A stretch of DNA of 64,000 bases from Synchiropus splendidus (Eukaryota > Chordata > Actinopteri > Syngnathiformes > Callionymidae). The notes beneath the pieces were generated by a model that was not told where the DNA came from, did no database searches, and saw only the letters and a program-made list of their open reading frames with translations. Position numbers and translations under genes: made by a program. Below, one piece after another: positions 34,801-47,115 of the stretch. Position 1 is the first letter of the stretch. Every line of letters starts with the position of its first letter. The stretch covers positions 8,757,501 to 8,821,500 of the forward strand of contig NC_071340.1 of assembly GCF_027744825.2 (NCBI RefSeq), given 5' to 3'.

Positions 34801-35365
34801 AAAGGATAACTGAGAGTCACACAACCAGTGTAAAATAGTGAGCGAGGAGGCAGCGGTGTTTATGTTCTCATCATCACCGGAATCTGTCTCAAATGCATAA
34901 AGAGTGATCTTGGTGCCAATGGCAGTTAACTAAAGGCAGTTCTGCATGTATGTATTTTGAGTTGCAATGGACTCGCAATAAGTTAATAAAGAGTCAATCA
35001 CAAAGGAGTGCCAGCTGCTGTGTGAGTGAGCGTTGAGGCAAAGCTGCAATCTGGAGCTCCACTGAATTAAAATCATTCAACAGCGATCCGTAATGAATAA
35101 TACATGAAATACATGACACAAGTTTATTTTGTATCATACCAATGTGAAACGCTGAATTAACAACCGTGTCAGAAATCTCTCATCGGCAACTAATAAATCC
35201 GACACTGCTCAGAGTCTCTGTCACTACTAAAGTAAATACTGAGAGTTTCATGAACAAATGTCTTCCAGACTCTCTCTTCACATCATGGAGGTGTGAGGAT
35301 GGTCTCATAGGAACCAATGCAGAGATAGAGGGGCAGCACAGCCAAAGCACTACATGTACCTTCAC
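31851..35365. other. Non-coding interval, A/T-rich in the middle
   Basis: No supported gene. The stretch 32150-32260 contains several TAAT homeodomain cores (attattaatg, cttaattaat) and is a candidate regulatory block. The stretch 32780-33400 is very A-rich with many poly(A) runs. A short duplication of caagttacagatatat occurs around 34454-34500. Confidence 0.4.
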
Positions 35366-35386
35366 CTTAAAAAAAAAAAAAAAAAC
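35366..35386. repeat. Poly(A) tract
   Basis: A run of about 17-18 A residues after ccttcacctt. It could be the tail of an old retroposed sequence, but no body is recognised on its 5' side. Confidence 0.7.
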
Positions 35387-35689
35387 GTGTTTTCTAGACA
35401 TGTACTGACGTAATATTGCCTGAACCCTTACCTGCTCCCAAAGTATTTCAGTGAAACATTGTCCAACCGCATTCATGTTTAATCTCAGCTTTGTCTGTGA
35501 AGCTCTTTCTCCCTCTCTCAAAAGTGTTCTGAAAGATGTGAGATGAATAAAGCGTCATTATTATTATGATAAAAAAGGTTCAGACAGTGTGAAAGCGGCT
35601 CCAGACCCCAATCTTCAGGGAGAGGCTCAAAGTGATTTTGTCATTTTCTTTACATTGTGTTGGACTGAACCAAGTCCTGGCTCTCAGGT
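35387..35689. other. Short non-coding spacer
   Basis: Unique-looking sequence between the poly(A) tract and the next interspersed repeat, with nothing supported. Confidence 0.45.
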
Positions 35690-35815
35690 CAGCTCTGCAT
35701 CTTAATGCACTGTGGGAGGAAACCAGAGTCCTCAGGGGAAACCCACACAAACCATGGTAGAACAAACAAACTCCACATAACAAAGGCCCAGGTTCGCTCC
35801 AAACCCAGAGCCACA
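35690..35815 (+). repeat. Dispersed fish repeat C, copy
   Basis: Reads cactgtgggaggaaacc, agagtcctcaggggaaaccc, acaaactccacataaca, aaggcccaggttcgctcc. This is the stereotyped '...gtgggaggaaaccggag...caaactccacacagaaaggcc...' core of a very common fish interspersed repeat. Confidence 0.65.
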
Positions 35816-36775
35816 AGCTAGTCAGAGTCACGAGTTTAAAATCGACTCAACACAAAATTTTGTTTACCTCTCTGTGATGTTCATCGTGCATAATCTGTCA
35901 CTCAGTTCCCCAAATGTGGAGGTTTGTAGTCAGTCAGATCCACAACAGAAGGCTGTGGCTGCAGAGCATCTTGCAAATGCAGACGCTCACGTTGGAGCTT
36001 TGGCCCTTTGGGGGCTCGCACGTCGCTCGTGCGCACATTAGTTGAGGGATCACACGATCAGAGCGGTTGAATGGGTCGTAATCATGCGTGCTGCAAAGTG
36101 TGTTTCATCTTAGGTATTACTTTCACACATCTGCTGGGCTGCAGACCGCGAAGGACTCCGTCTGAGGCGCGGCAGCAAGCATGCACTGGGGTGTTGATCT
36201 CTCTGCGACAAGCTCATTTACAAAAAGTGCGTGTCAGAATTCTCCATCGCTCACTTGGGTCCGAGGCATCTAAATATTGTGACATGTCTGAGGAGGAGAC
36301 CCAGGCCTGGGAGCAGTGATGGATGAGGTGGAGGTTTCCTCTAACTGCTTCTGAACCATCTCTCCCATGTGCAAACTCACCCCAGACAAAAGCGCCGTGA
36401 TTACGGGCGACAGCAGGCAGCGAGCTTTGATCTGATGATGGAGAGGCCGAGTCTGCCGCGTATAATTCACTTCTCACAGCCATTTATCTTCCTCAGTTTA
36501 GCAATTCATCAGCCCAGGTTCTGAGCACTGGTGTCCACCGCGCACTGGTTGAATTAGTTGTTTTCGCTTCCGTGAGTTGGTCAGATAAACTGCTGCTTAG
36601 AAAAGTTGTGAGAGCAAGATTTTGTAATGTAAGATCCATCGCATGGTTGCTGCCAAACTAATAGGACCATGGCTCTGGTCACCTGGAAAAGTTCTTAACA
36701 AAAGAGTCCAGTTTTATAGTCAGAGCACTACAGTGGAGTTCGCCGCTGCTGTTCTGCTGGAGGGTTTGCAGGTTA
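35816..36775. other. Non-coding interval
   Basis: No supported gene or repeat. Confidence 0.4.
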
Positions 36776-36820
36776 AATAATATATATATAATAATATATA
36801 TATAATAATATAATAATGAT
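36776..36820. repeat. AT-rich (ATA/TATA)n low-complexity tract
   Basis: An alternating series of taatatatatataata units, including a near palindrome. No promoter context is visible. Confidence 0.9.
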
Positions 36821-39011
36821 GACGCACTGACCAGCCGCTCCTCATATACCCACAGAGATGGCAGAGAATTTATGCCACTGCATGAGTGGTGGCAACAAAC
36901 CTGAGTGGAAGAAATGTCCAGAAGATCACAACTCAAAATAAATTAAAATAATAAATCCCTTTTGCAGATTTCATGTAAATTAGAATGTCTTTCCTTCATC
37001 ATTTCTTTATTCGTGTAATTTTTTTTCTGTTGGACTCTTGAAATTATTGACTTTCATCCAAGTCAAATTCTATTGTCATTTTATGCAACAATTGTCTGTT
37101 TAAACTGACGGAGTTTCACTAAAAAGGGAGTTAAGAGAGCCATTTTACTGGATAGTTTCTTGTTTAAAAAAGTGAATGAGCATCTTTGAACTTTAATTTA
37201 TGAACATTTTGCAAAGGCCAAAACTGACTACTGAAACTGAAACTATCACAGAGCAAGTAAGCATCTGTCATGTTTGAGTTTGGGGACATTTTACTGGATT
37301 TGGGATTTTTTTTCTGTGGTTCACAGCAAACATTGTTAAAATTGGGGTTCTATTGTACTATGTTTCCAAAATTATTCCTGGATTTTAGATGTTACATTTG
37401 TTTTAACATGGATCCCAGGTTAATGCATAAATGTCCATTTTGCCATTTATTTTAAGCTTGTCTGACTTTGAGCCTCGGGTTTTCATGACATATATGTTCA
37501 AGAAATAATATAACAAAACACAACCACACACTGAATTTGTTGAGGTAGATTTGTTTTTTTAACAAATGTGTTATCGCTGTTTGGTGATTATTTATTTATT
37601 TATTTTAACCTATGTTTCATTTTGTGAGGATTTCATCTCGTGGTCCCTGAGTTTACTATTTCGTTGCACCAAATCCATGTTAGTTCGATAAGGGATGCTT
37701 CAGTTACATGACGAATAGGGACAAATCTACTGTATATTTAAAGGCTTGACACATGCACACATGCATGCACTTGCGCTGGGGATTGAAACAGTGGGAGGAC
37801 AGCACAGGAGGAGTCACCCAGAATGAGAGCCACACTGGTTGGAGGACAGAGGAGGATCATCCCAGCTCTATCTTTACCTGCCATTTTGCTCAGTGAGGTT
37901 GAGCCAGAGTAACTTCACACTGGGTTTTTCACTTTCCCTGGGAGAGACTCTGGACCATAGTCGTGGCATGGTATAGTAAGACACCATCCGACATCACACT
38001 TAACCGTCTCCCCACCTTTCCAAGCTGATCCTCCTTATGCCAAGAACCAGACTCACTCTTCCTTTCTTCCATACACTGGGCCAAACAGTCACGTCACACC
38101 AACCTCCTTCAAACACCCCATCGGAAGTTTGCCGACTCTCATCAACAAAAACAACTTTTTAAGTGTGAAGTGAGGAGGATCAGACGGAAGGTTAATGAAG
38201 TAGCAGGAGAATGGATTTGCTGGCTCCGTGTTCAACGCCGGTGACCTCCAGCAAGTGCTGTCAATCTCATTAAAGCACACACTCTCAGCACGCTCTTTTA
38301 AAGATACCTCAACATCCAGCGGGAGACAGATGGCGACTGGTGAGCGAGACAGCTTAGCGTGCAACCCAACTAAAACCCCAGGATGCAGCTGAAGCACTAA
38401 CAGGTATTCACTTAAGCACTGAGCACCAAACAGCCATCGCACACTCACACACACAACTTAATCTCAGCTGCTGCCACAGGAATCATTGAGCATCTGCTTT
38501 CACACAAACGGTGCTTCAAACAAAGAACCCTGTCGATCATAATTTTTTGGGGGGAAAAAACGCACAATTCTTCACAGACAAGCCTGTGATTAATTATAGA
38601 GAGTAGCAGATAGAAGTCTCCAAAGCAACTTGATACGTCCTCATGAATGTTTCACGGAAGCTGCATCAATAAACAAACAGAGATAAATAAACAACTAAGT
38701 TGGTTAGAGCAGCACATCACAGGGCGAGCTGCGGCGCTGTCGTGCGCCGAGGATGTCTTCACGACGGCGAATTATAAACTTATAAAGTCTGTTGATTATA
38801 AGAGCTGCAAGGGGACTGTGAGGTTGACTTAGCGGGAGGAGACGCCAGAGCCAAGGAAGACAAAGACTCTCTGGAGGACGGCTAACAGGGACGCAAGAAA
38901 TGCGCGGCAGCAATGGGATTTTCTCCGAGGAGTCTGAGGTTCTGGGATTTGGGAAACAGGATTAGCTGCTGTGTAATAATGAAGCAGCATGCTCAGAAGT
39001 GTCGGCGCACG

Positions 39012-39012
<1 letters not shown>
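36821..39012. other. Non-coding interval
   Basis: No supported exon. The stretch 36940-37700 is A/T-rich. The minus-strand 121-codon frame at 38089-38454 has no recognisable domain. Confidence 0.4.

Positions 39013-39060
<48 letters not shown>
39013..39060. repeat. (TG)24 microsatellite
   Basis: Forty-eight uninterrupted bases of TG. Confidence 0.97.
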
Positions 39061-39061
<1 letters not shown>

Positions 39062-39649
39062 AGTTAAAATGAGCAGTCCAAGAGATTAGGAGGAAACATG
39101 AGCAATTTTTTGGACTTTAAAAATATCTAATTTTAGCCATTAAGTCAGACTTGGGCCGATACAAACTTTGGTGTAAAGGTTTCAGTCTTGATAGAACTCT
39201 TGAAATTGAAGTTCCCACTGTCACTGTAGGAGTCAACTTCCTGTCCTGGATCATTCTCCAGCAGCCGAGTTACTGAAATGAAACATCTTAAATATTGTAC
39301 ATATATATATATTGCTAGACAGTTGCTAACATGCAAACTAGCCTCAGAAATATCAATGAAGGTCATTTAAGAATTGAAAAGAAGTACTTTGAGGTTGCTG
39401 TCTACAGACGACATTCTGCACACAGGGTTGGATCCAAAACTATCTGTACTCTAACTATAGAGTAGAGTTAGATAGTTGTCCAAATATTGACGAAACATTG
39501 CATAATTTTTAGGATTGTGGGTAATTTAGTCATGTATATTTATTTCATTAGTTATTCCCTGCAACACATGAATACATAATCACAGAACTGTGCAGGCGAT
39601 CAGTCGGCACACAGTTCGGAGGAGAAGCTTTTTTCCCAGTGGCTTTGTT
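39061..39649. other. Non-coding spacer
   Basis: A/T-rich with a short (TA)n near 39300-39312. It includes a local near-palindrome around 39450-39472 (tctaactatagagtagagtt). No gene is supported. Confidence 0.4.
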
Positions 39650-40190
39650 ATGATGTGCTTTTATTTTGTGCCATGATTCCCGTTTTGTGTCTCCCCGCTT
39701 CCTTCCTGTTTTGTAGCACATGTCTGGAATCAATCTGCGCATACGAACACCAGACTTCAATTGTATCACTGGAGCATCACTGGAATTGGCTCTCCTCGTT
39801 CCGTCATTCATTTTATCCGTTCGTTGACTTGTCTTTTGTTCACTCTTTCTAAACCCTGGTGCTCTAAGTTTTGTGTTCTGCCTTCCGAAAGAGCTTCGTC
39901 TCGAGACAGAACCCGTAGTGTGAAAGCGCCCTTAGTCTATTTGCTCCGCGCGGCTTCCTGGTTTTGTCTTTGTTGTTGCTTTCCCTTGCTCGCGTGTTCG
40001 TTCTCACGACCACTGGAGTTAATTTTCTCTTTTTATAGACTCCGCTTGCATTCGTTCTCCCGCTTTGGTGGCGCCTTTTGTTGTGATTTTTGTATTGCAA
40101 TACTAAACTATTGTATCTGAGCTGCTGTCAGCCTCCTGTGACTCTTGCATTACTGCAATTGGGTTACGCTCCGCGTCTCGAACAGGCTTC
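39650..40190 (+). mobile_element. Retrotransposon 3'-end-like sequence (T-rich sense strand)
   Basis: The tract reads gttttgtgtctccccgcttc, ccttcctgttttgtag, then long T-rich sequence with ttttttgttgtgatttttgt-like ends, then cagcctcctgtgactcttgc and gcaattgggttacgc. This layout (T-rich sense 3' UTR, then 'ctgcatttgggtc' near the terminus) recurs at 52350-53092. It resembles 3' ends of fish retroelements. The 119-codon frame inside is Cys/Phe/Ser-rich by composition. The class is not resolved. Confidence 0.45.
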
Positions 40191-40984
40191 GTTTCCAGTC
40201 TTGCCAGTCCATCTGGTTAGCAAAATAACTTCTAAATATTGTGGATTTCAATGACAATGTGTTACGATAATGGGACAAGATGATTTATTGTGATGATTAT
40301 ATTTTGGTGGTGTTCTGGATTACCATATAGATCCAGAAGTCTTTTGAAGTACATAGCATTCTCTATGGAGGAGAGAGTCCTTGTCAATTGAACTTGATGT
40401 GGTCAATGCTATTTCAAATGCTAAAAAAATACATCCAATTCTATGGCTCAAATTAATGTGAACAGTAACACAGGGTCGAAAAGATAAAAAAAAGTGGATA
40501 CGTCCATCTAAAGTGGTAGACACCAAGAGGCTTTTTTGAAGAAGGCTCTTCTGTCCCACCCAAGAAATTCAAGACAAAATAAAGAGAATTCACACAACAA
40601 CATTGACAATTCCACGGCACCAAGTTTGATCAACAACGGCGCTTTGACGCATCGTCCCCAGCTCCGTACGACTTGAAAACACAAGTCTCCAAACAGTCCA
40701 ACCACATTTTTTCCAGCCACGCTGCTCTTCACATCCCGCTCTAATTCTAGGGCACTAAAACGTGCTGATTCGACTTGAAACAAGTTGAATAATGGAAGCA
40801 ACACCGTGCGACCATGACGTCCCCCTCTGACATTAAGTGCACTTAAAGCCAATCGGAGACATTAGCTCCGATTGGATCCTTCACTGATGAGCTGCTCTCT
40901 TCCTGCAAAGGCTCTCCGTGCACAGATGAAATTCATTGAAGTTTGTTTCATAACAGGGTAGGTGTGGTTTACTTTTCAGAGGCT
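40191..40984. other. Non-coding interval
   Basis: No supported gene or repeat, though overlapping minus-strand frames at 40320-40852 are open by chance. Confidence 0.4.
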
Positions 40985-41190
40985 GGGAGACCCTGGAAAG
41001 CTAACCAGTCCATCAGAACAGACTACCACTCACACACACATACAGACAACTTCCTACCTCTGTATGTTTCTGTAATGTGGGAGGAAACTGGAGTTCCATC
41101 GGCGGACATCCACAGTGGCCTCAAGCAGGATTCAAACCAGCAACCTTCTTGCTGTGAGGCAGCACCAGCATCCCGTACACCAGGTCTGTA
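40985..41190 (+). repeat. Dispersed fish repeat C, best copy
   Basis: The order is gagaccctggaaagctaacc, agtccatcag, actcacacacacatacagac, gtgggaggaaactgg, ggattcaaaccagcaacctt, cttgctgtgaggcagc. This gives the full stereotyped sequence of a widespread fish interspersed repeat. Confidence 0.7.
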
Positions 41191-44100
41191 TTTTGTAGGA
41201 GGCTAGTTCAGGTATTAGTAGTTCGTGCCTGATCTAATACCAAGCCACATTCAACCTGAACATCAAACTGCAGCCCATTAGAAATGTAATAAAGTTACTT
41301 AAATATCTCTCAGGGAGGCTTGACTTGAGTAAATATAATTTCCACGCTGACAGCCATCTATCTTTACGGAGCTCTGTTCCATTATTTCAATGTCTTTACA
41401 GCTGAAAAGTCAGTGACCTCAACATCCTGCCGCACATTTCTGTCTCCCCTCGGAAAATAACCCAATAACAGAGAAATCTTATTAAAGACTGGTGATATTG
41501 AAAGTCACCTCACTGCTTTTCCTCTAACCCGCTGTCTCTTTTCATATTCCTGTTTGCCATTTGTCTCTCTGTGAAAGGAACGATATTAAATCAGTAGATG
41601 CTACAGAAGAAGGAATTTAATATGTCTTCAATTTGACCTGCAAAGTACCCGCAGATAAACATATACAGGCAGAAGGAAAATAAATGGATGTTGGTTCCTG
41701 TGACACGAGTCCATGATGCTGCTGCGCGCCGCTGTCATTCTTTAATATTGCTGAGCAGCAATAACCAGCATCGTGTGTGAGAGAAGAGCTGAGTCGAGCA
41801 GCCATGCATCAGTACCAGGATCAACACAGGCCATGACTTACATGTGCTACATTTCTATGAGAATAATTGTTCATCTGTGTTCTCCTACGCATGAAAATAT
41901 GACCTTGATGAACTCAGATGAACTCGGTCCACCAGGGGATCAGGACAGTACTTAGGGTAGTCGTGAAAACTGCAGGTGCCAGGAGTCTATTAGAACTTTG
42001 CTGTGTACTACTTGAAGAGGTAGCTACAGTTAACAACAATTTTATCTGAAGCTAGCTGTGTATTTTATGTAGACTGAACTAATACTGATCATATTTTTGT
42101 AAAAATGAAAAATGTTTTGACGTGAAACCACTAGTTTTTGTGTCAAATAAAGTGTTCATATTTCTCCTCAGAAAATAGTGGTGTTATTTTATAGTATATA
42201 TTGCTGTTCAGTTCAGGCAAAAGATTTACTGAACTGCTGCGCGAGATATGTTGATGTATTTGGTGTTTATTCAAAAGGTAATTTTGATGAGCACTGACTC
42301 CTATAGAAAGATTGGAGAAGATAAGCATTGATATAAATGACGCATCATCAGTAAATCATAGTGCATTTATGAGGCTTAATAGATGAAGTAATGAATGTTA
42401 ATAGTCATATAACAAGGGTTTCTAAAGTATTATAAGAATTTGCGAGACACTGTTGGTTCATGAGTTTTTAAAACTAGATTAAGTTCACAACTTGTATAGC
42501 TGTGAACCTTGTCATAAAAAACCATGCATGAGTATAAAACATCGTGACATCTCCTTCTCAGCCTTAGAAATGCATTGTCATGTGTTATGAAGGTACTGAT
42601 GATGCATTATAGATGAGAGCTTAAAGTCAAGTCCATCTGAAAATTCTTTAGCAGTCTAACAAAAGAGATAGATTTCTTACTACAGCTGCAGCGCAGAGCA
42701 ACAACAAAAGTGGAGTCTAAAAAAGAGGGAATCTGGGGCGGGAATATGACTTAACCATACAGAGTTGTGGACTGTTAAAACATGTATCAACTCGCTTTGA
42801 AAAACGGTGGGATGGCAAGAGGTGTGCCGTACACGTACGCTTGTTCCAAATGAAGGGTGGATTGAAGCCTGGCATGGAGGCCCGCGGAGATGGTGAAGCT
42901 AGCGGATGAATGAGGGACTTTACAGGTGGAAAAAGGTAGACACCAAAGGCTCTCTGTTGTTGAGGCCTGTTTAGTTTTCATCCACCAAAAAACTGCTGAT
43001 CAGATATGACCTCAGATGTTCATTTGAATATATGGGATTTATTCAACGAAAACTTAATGCATGTGGACATGAACTTTTAAATTGACTTATGAACACCACT
43101 ATGACAAAGCAACATGGTTGCGGGTGTTGAATAGTGACACACTTGATGAAACCCGACTCCTCCCCATGACTTTCCTCTCAACTTGAAACCCTTTTCCTAT
43201 GAAAGTCAAAGATCCCAAAATGTCTTTCTGTGGGAGGGAAGCATTGTACTCACAGATCTCGCCCCAAATCTGTGAGTACCCACTTCATCCAAATCATTCG
43301 TCTTCTTCGGTTCTGAGAAAATGGGATCAGTTTTGGTTGCACAATGATGTGAAACAAACGAAACGCAACATTCTCGACCCTGGGGGGAAAAACACATCCG
43401 AAATATTTTTTAAATAAACTTGTTTTCCGGCTCCTCCTCCTACAAAGCCGCTTTGTTCTGGATGTCACGCGGAGTATATCTCAACTTCCGGGTCAGTCGG
43501 AATGAAGACATCGCTCTGTTGCAGCTTATTTGTTCACCTCAATGTTTTTCTCTCCATTTTCATTGGAGCAGAAAGGAAGATGGCGAAGTTCAATGGCAAC
43601 CAACAGCAAGGTTTGCTCTGGTGTCCTCTGATTGGTCGAACATCTGGAGGCAGGTTCTTCCTCCCCCTCTCACAGAGTTCATTCTGATCCGTGGTCAGAT
43701 GGGACTGAACAGGCCAGCTGAGCTTGGGCCTGCAGCTCCCTATTCAGCAGCGTCTCCCTTAGGGACAGAGTGAGGTGTTCCATGCACATCCAACTGAAGA
43801 GGCCCCGGGACAGACCCACGGCGGAGAGATGACTCCTCTCAGTTGGCGCTGTATTACCAAAAAGCTTCCTGTGGAGAAAGAAGTCCAGACCTCTGACTTG
43901 CTTTGACTGCTGTGCCCAGCAACCTCAGATAACCTGGAGAATTTGCCTGGAAACGGTGTTGAAATATGATTAAACATGACGTCACTCGGCTCTCCTGCTG
44001 AGCGCCCTTCATGTGGAGCAGAGCCATTTCATGGGGTCGTGCTGAAGACCAGAGTGACTGCAGAGTGAGGATGTAACTCTGTCCCACTTCAGTTGCAGCT

Positions 44101-44460
44101 CTTGTTTTTACTGCCTCTTACTCCATCTTTCCAGTGACTCGTCCATCCCAAAAAGTGGAGATTAGGAGTGCAGGCCAATGTAAGGAAAACATCTACTTCT
44201 GGATGTATCTGGGAAAGTCTGGCAGGAGGCGGAGAGTTATTTCTGTCTTTGGCTCGGATTGTTGCATGAAATCAATTTGTGTGCGCGGCTGACTGGGAAA
44301 ATGTTGATTAAATATCTATTATTGGTTTGAAAATCTATCATCAGTGATTTCCTCAGAAGCAAGAGAAACCACGCAGACAGAAGCAAACATGCAACGATCT
44401 TTTAAATCCTATCAGACACAATCTGCTGAGGAAAAGGCAGCGATAAAAAAGTCAAGGCCG
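41191..44460. other. Non-coding interval
   Basis: No exon or RNA gene is recognised. The stretch 42000-42640 is A/T-rich. The stretch 43420-44100 is GC-richer and has open frames on both strands without domains. Confidence 0.4.
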
Positions 44461-44484
44461 TTTTTTCTTTCTTTCTTTCTTTCC
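44461..44484. repeat. Short (TTTC)n tract
   Basis: Four to five ttct units following a T run. Confidence 0.8.
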
Positions 44485-44884
44485 AGCCACCCAAAGCAAA
44501 AACAAGTGCATGCACACCACAAATGTGGAGCGAAAGTGGTGAGTGGTCAGATTGGAAATCGTGCTCCTGCAGCAGCAAAATGTGAAATCCGCAATAAATG
44601 CTGCGATGATTCTGAGCACCGACTAACAACGGCAACATGATCCCGATTTGGTTTGTGTGTGTCAGCATTCTTTATCATGCGCAGATCGAGATCTTTCAGT
44701 GTGAGCCTGCGTACTGTGTTTGCTAACTGTGCACCACTGTTTGTGAGTTTGTGTGGATGGGGAGGAGAGTGCTGGGTTTGTGTGTGCATGACGCCATAGG
44801 CTTGTTGTGTCTACGTGTGTAGGAGCGTGTGTAGCTGATGTTACGCCAAGTTTTAATATTTTTGATTTAGTTGTTATTGTGTGT
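44485..44884. other. Non-coding spacer
   Basis: TG-rich toward 44640-44840 but without a clean microsatellite; nothing else is supported. Confidence 0.4.
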
Positions 44885-44995
44885 GGGTGTCCTTATGAGG
44901 ACCATATGACTTTGGCTGGACCACACAAGGTTAAGCGCCAGGGTGAGAGGCTGGGGAAAGGGTTATGGCAAGGAGAAACCTCACAATGTCCCCAG
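44885..44995 (-). repeat. Microsatellite-linked dispersed repeat, copy 2
   Basis: In reverse complement it reads ggggacattgtgaggtttct, ccttgccataaccctttccc, cagcctctcaccctgg, cttaacc, matching 7590-7690 along its length. The GT run at 44996-45015 sits at the same end as the CA run of copy 1. Confidence 0.7.
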
Positions 44996-45015
44996 GTGTG
45001 TGTGTGTGTGTGTGG
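44996..45015. repeat. (GT)9 microsatellite
   Basis: A short GT run directly adjoining the dispersed repeat at 44885-44995. Confidence 0.85.
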
Positions 45016-46351
45016 GTTTGGGGGTGCATCTACTCTTAAGAGAACCAATTTGGGGAAAAACCATTTGCGACTCTTGCAGGACCGGTTGAACATTAAAAAC
45101 ATGCTGAATATATTGAGATGACATGGGAAGGCAGAACCTAGCTGTCGAGGCAGGCTGCGTGAAATCTACCAGGCTGGTCTGCAGAGTTGGTGTGAAGGAT
45201 CAAGGGAGTTGGCGGGCGCCGACGGCTCCCGACCTGCCGTGTGTGGAGCCAGGGAGCACCATCTGTTTATGCAGACCAGACACCCTTGCCGTGGCCATCG
45301 GGGCAAAATGCTCTTCACGAAATGTGCTTCACCGAGGAGAAACAGCAGGATGACGGCAACGAAAATCTCCAGTCAGACACCGCGACAATGAGAAAAATCT
45401 ATCACAACAGGAAATGAGTATTCTTCTTTTCATATCATCAACGTGACAGTTAAAAAGTGATGAGACAGAGCAGAATAATAAAACAATTCGATGAGTTATA
45501 ATGGCACCAGATATGGACTTCAATAGTCACAGAGTGCCACGGTAATTATACAGTAATAGCACTGAGGACTGAGGGTGACATGCGCTGGTTCTGTTTAACA
45601 AGGCCACCATAATAAAAGTGTCATTCACTGACTTGGTCGACTGAAGACGGCTAAGGGAGGAGGCTATTCATTTGTCCATCCAAGTTCTTCAACCAAGGCA
45701 GGGTCAAGTTGCAGGTCCAGGATTTAAAGCAAGAAGGGCCCACGCAAGGAACCAATATTTCAAACACAAAATAGCAGTCTGAATAAAACTAAAAATTTGT
45801 CAATGGAAGTCTTTGATCAGACAGAACAGCTTGAGCAGAATCTGAAATCTCTGCTTAAATCACATAAGTTGTCAGCCAGACTCATAACACAGGGGGCAGA
45901 CTGGTGTCCTTCATGAAGCACAAAGATTCATCCGACATCTTGGCATACATCAAGTTCACTTTCACTTGAAACACTTTTGAGGCAATTTCCAGATTTATTC
46001 TTGACATCAAAATTTCCACTTGCGTTGGAGCCATTCTGTATATTATACACAAGGGACAAACATTCACATTGTGGATTTATCCTTCTCTGATGCACTTGAA
46101 CTTACAGGAATGCTGGTTAATCGTAACTGCTCTACTCTGCTGCTGAGGGAGAGGTGCACGATGTGACGTGTGAGTTTATGTTAGTTGTAATGCGGAAGCA
46201 AGAAGAGCACACTAGTTTCACACCATGCTTATTATCGTACTCATAAGATATTATCACCTAAGTTAAGAAGAAGGTATCAATAAACCGAGTGAGAAAGAAG
46301 AACTTTTTTGTTGCTGAAGACACGCGTCAACTACATGCTCAACCGCCGTAT

Positions 46352-46353
<2 letters not shown>
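45016..46353. other. Non-coding interval
   Basis: No supported gene or repeat. Confidence 0.4.
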
Positions 46354-46394
<41 letters not shown>

Positions 46395-46398
46395 TGTG
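46354..46398. repeat. (GT)n microsatellite, one interruption
   Basis: About twenty-two GT units with a single TATG interruption near the 3' end. It lies about 50 bases before the hAT-like element. Confidence 0.95.
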
Positions 46399-46449
46399 AC
46401 GGTAAAAAGAGACAGAACCACACTAGCAACTTGCTAGCCTTTTACTGTA

Positions 46450-47115
46450 GCTCAGATCTGGGCAAAGTGCGGCCCAGGGGCCATATGCGGCCCTTTGCCT
46501 GTGTTTTTGCGGCCCTCATGAGGTCAGACTAAAACTATACATCTGTTAAGTCATCATTTTTCTGTCTTGTTTCTTTCTTAGCAATACTATTTCAACAGTA
46601 GTTGTAACATGTTCAGGACTAATATTTCTTTTCGTATGCCATTTTAGTGAGTAACTTTTGTTCCTCAAAAAAAACAATTGTAACATTTTATAAAATAAAT
46701 TATATATCATAATTATATCTCATAGATATTTGTGCTATTGTTTTATTATTATTTCTATTCAAATTAAATAGCATATTAAATGGAATATTTTTATAGGTTT
46801 CATGCCATATTTGCACTTCTTGATACACGCCACTGAATATTTAATGGTTCATTTCGTCCTTGTTACTTAAGATTTTTTTTTCCGTCACGTTTCTTAGTCA
46901 TCGCCGCCTTTCTTTTGGCATGGCGGCCCCTCACAACAGTCACAGTTTACAATGTGGACCTTAACAGTCCACCTCTGCTGTAGATCATGAGACCAACATC
47001 CTCTGTAACTGATCTAGTTTATTGCTGCACTTAAAATAACTGAAATTGATTTCCACTCTATGTATTTTATATGTATTTTTAGGGGCCACATAAAACGACC
47101 TTGAGTTTAGCACAT
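46450..47115. mobile_element. hAT-like non-autonomous DNA transposon (degenerate ends)
   Basis: The left end reads cagatctgggcaaagtgcgg, cccaggggccatatgcggcc. The right end reads ggggccacataaaacgacc, ttgagtttagcacat. These match the style of widespread vertebrate hAT elements, whose ends read 'gggcaaactacggcccgcgggcc' and 'ggccacataaa...ttgagtttgcccac'. The ~600-base centre is A/T-rich with no transposase frame. An 8-bp target duplication is not readable because the ends have decayed. Confidence 0.5.

Noticed and set aside
36776..36820. TATA-rich tract as a promoter
   Set aside because: Low-complexity AT microsatellite with no nearby transcription unit.
39761..40120. 119-codon Cys/Phe/Ser-rich frame
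   Set aside because: Produced by a T-rich retroelement 3' end; composition explains the openness.
41124..41165. Possible tRNA-like 'ggattcaaaccagcaacc' B-box
   Set aside because: Part of the common dispersed fish repeat. No matching A-box or cloverleaf was found.
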